From assembly GCA_963969495.1 (NCBI GenBank), contig OZ018321.1:128669620-128733619 (forward strand): a DNA stretch of 64,000 nucleotides, in the 5' to 3' direction. Position numbers and translations under genes: made by a program. Shown piece after piece: positions 63,037 through 64,000 of the stretch (position 1 is its first letter; each line of letters opens with the position of its first letter). The notes beneath the pieces are model-generated. The model saw only the letters and a program-made list of their open reading frames with translations. It searched no databases and had not been told where the DNA came from. Origin of the DNA: Ceratothoa steindachneri. Lineage: Eukaryota; Arthropoda; Malacostraca; Isopoda; Cymothoidae.

Positions 63037-64000
63037 CTATGTAAACATGGGTAGTACCGCTTCTCTCGCGCAGGTTCTACTGCTCGGGAACAGAGCAGTT
63101 CTACCTATAGCGCGTCTTCGGTTGGCACGTATATTGATGTTTAGGTTTAAGTTTGGGAGTATAGTCTGGTCTATCTTGTCCCAAGTTTTTCTCCCTAGCC
63201 GTTGGATCTCCGTGTTGATCGGCTTTAGGTCGATTCTCTGGTGTAGAATCGATTGCCGAATACGGTTGATCCTACGCGTGCCTGTTATCAGCAGCGTGGC
63301 ACTATTCTGTACTCTCTGCAACGTTCTGAGAGATGTACAGCTTGCCATCTGCGTGATCACGGCCGGGTACACCAGGACTGAGCGTACCAAGGCCATGTAC
63401 AGTTTTTTGATATTAGGCACGCTGAGGCCTCGGAAACGGTAAAGTTTCTTCAGCTCTCGTTTGGCTAGGGAGACTCTGGTTTTCATATGAGTCGAATATC
63501 CAGATTTGTAGAGTCGCAATCCCAGGACATTACCTTCATTGGAGTATGGGTAGTGTTCATTGTCGACGATGACGTCATCAACTTTCCGGCGGTTCATCGG
63601 AATGATCGTGAACTTCTGGCGGTTGGTTTTGATCTTCCACTTTCTTTCATATCTGTTGATATTATCAATTTTGACAGCTGTCGCCCTCGCCTGACTACCA
63701 GAGTTCCGGAATGGACTTAGGACGATTTGGGTGATGTCGTCTGCATATTGCAGATACATCGAATCGAACCTCACTGGAGCAGGTAGGTCTATAGTGTACA
63801 CTAGGTACAGCAGAGGACTGAGACAGCTGCCTTGTGGAACTCCCGCCTCGAGTTCGAATTCGGGTCCTTTGCAGCCCTCGATTGAAATTCGGGCTCTCCT
63901 ATCGGAGATATAATTGCAAAGGATCCTTTCCAGGAGTGGGTTAAGCTGGAGGTTAAGGATCTTGTATTGTAGTCCTCTCAGCCAAAGCTATTGATGCACT
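63037..64000 (-). pseudogene. Jockey-like ORF2, RT C-terminal half, cut by right edge
   Basis: The minus strand enters from the right edge in the RT: a GVPQGSCLSPLLYLVY-like region near 63850-63800 in one frame. Then 63801-63037 is a continuous 254-codon frame with YLQYADDITQIVLSP (catalytic ADD box near 63750), the post-RT region NRQKFTIIPMNRRK, LGLRLYKSGYSTHMKTRVSL, and thumb VLVYPAVITQMAS and TLQRVQNSATLLITGTRRIN. It ends naturally at 63037. It is the best preserved Jockey-like piece here. The upstream RT, endonuclease and ORF1 lie outside the window. Confidence 0.85.

Overview
The window reads as a repeat-dense stretch of an AT-rich animal genome. Arthropod, perhaps crustacean or chelicerate, is my best guess; this is inferred only from the transposon repertoire. 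No host gene, rRNA or functional tRNA could be recognised. Nearly everything that codes is a decayed mobile element, and the elements are nested in each other and joined by long (TA)n tracts.

Layout. 1-3.15 kb: Ty3/gypsy remnant on the minus strand (gag, protease, integrase start; RT/RNase H deleted; probable LTR). 3.27-4.58 kb: Penelope-like element (PLE) with an inverted 5' part. 5.4-6.1 kb: mariner remnant. 6.32-12.6 kb: a chain (TA)n - PLE inverted pair - (TA)n - PLE inverted pair with 2.38-kb arms - (TA)n. 12.6-18.1 kb: non-coding, with minisatellites and a MITE candidate. 18.1-19.26 kb: hAT (ZBED5-like) remnant. 19.26-23.0 kb: Jockey-like non-LTR fragment split by a complete mariner. 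23.2-24.6 kb: PLE pieces, a tRNA-derived SINE and (TA)n. 24.61-37.0 kb: a CR1/L2-like non-LTR element interrupted by an 8.77-kb I-like element (10-bp target duplication) and by an 822-bp mariner deletion derivative. 37.0-38.5 kb: two copies of a tRNA-like short repeat and a mariner remnant. 39-40.8 kb: ZMYM1-like hAT. 41.2-42.8 kb: uncharacterised Cys-rich multicopy ORF. 43.4-47.6 kb: PLE 3' end, a second I-like copy and a third PLE inverted pair. 48.8-50.1 kb: foldback repeat. 52-54.7 kb: PLE-type 3' repeat, GC-rich hairpin and LTR-like sequence. 54.75-60 kb: Jockey-like element with ORF1 and ORF2, interrupted by a 958-bp insertion. 60.06-61.61 kb: complete Tc1 element inside (TA)n. 61.65-62.28 kb: PLE 3' end. 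62.6-64 kb: Jockey-like element running off the right edge.

Most interesting system. The PLE 3' regions carry hammerhead-ribozyme motifs: four match the canonical core (one with a weakened stem I), and five more have the same fold with altered cores. All but one of the nine have a fully self-complementary stem III, suited to a dimeric ribozyme. PLE copies repeatedly occur as head-to-head pairs whose 3' ends point outward into (TA)n. This suggests that self-complementary (TA)n breaks let both DNA ends prime reverse transcription. A mariner deletion derivative also carries a 39-nt block at its internal deletion point that matches two nearby tRNA-like repeats.
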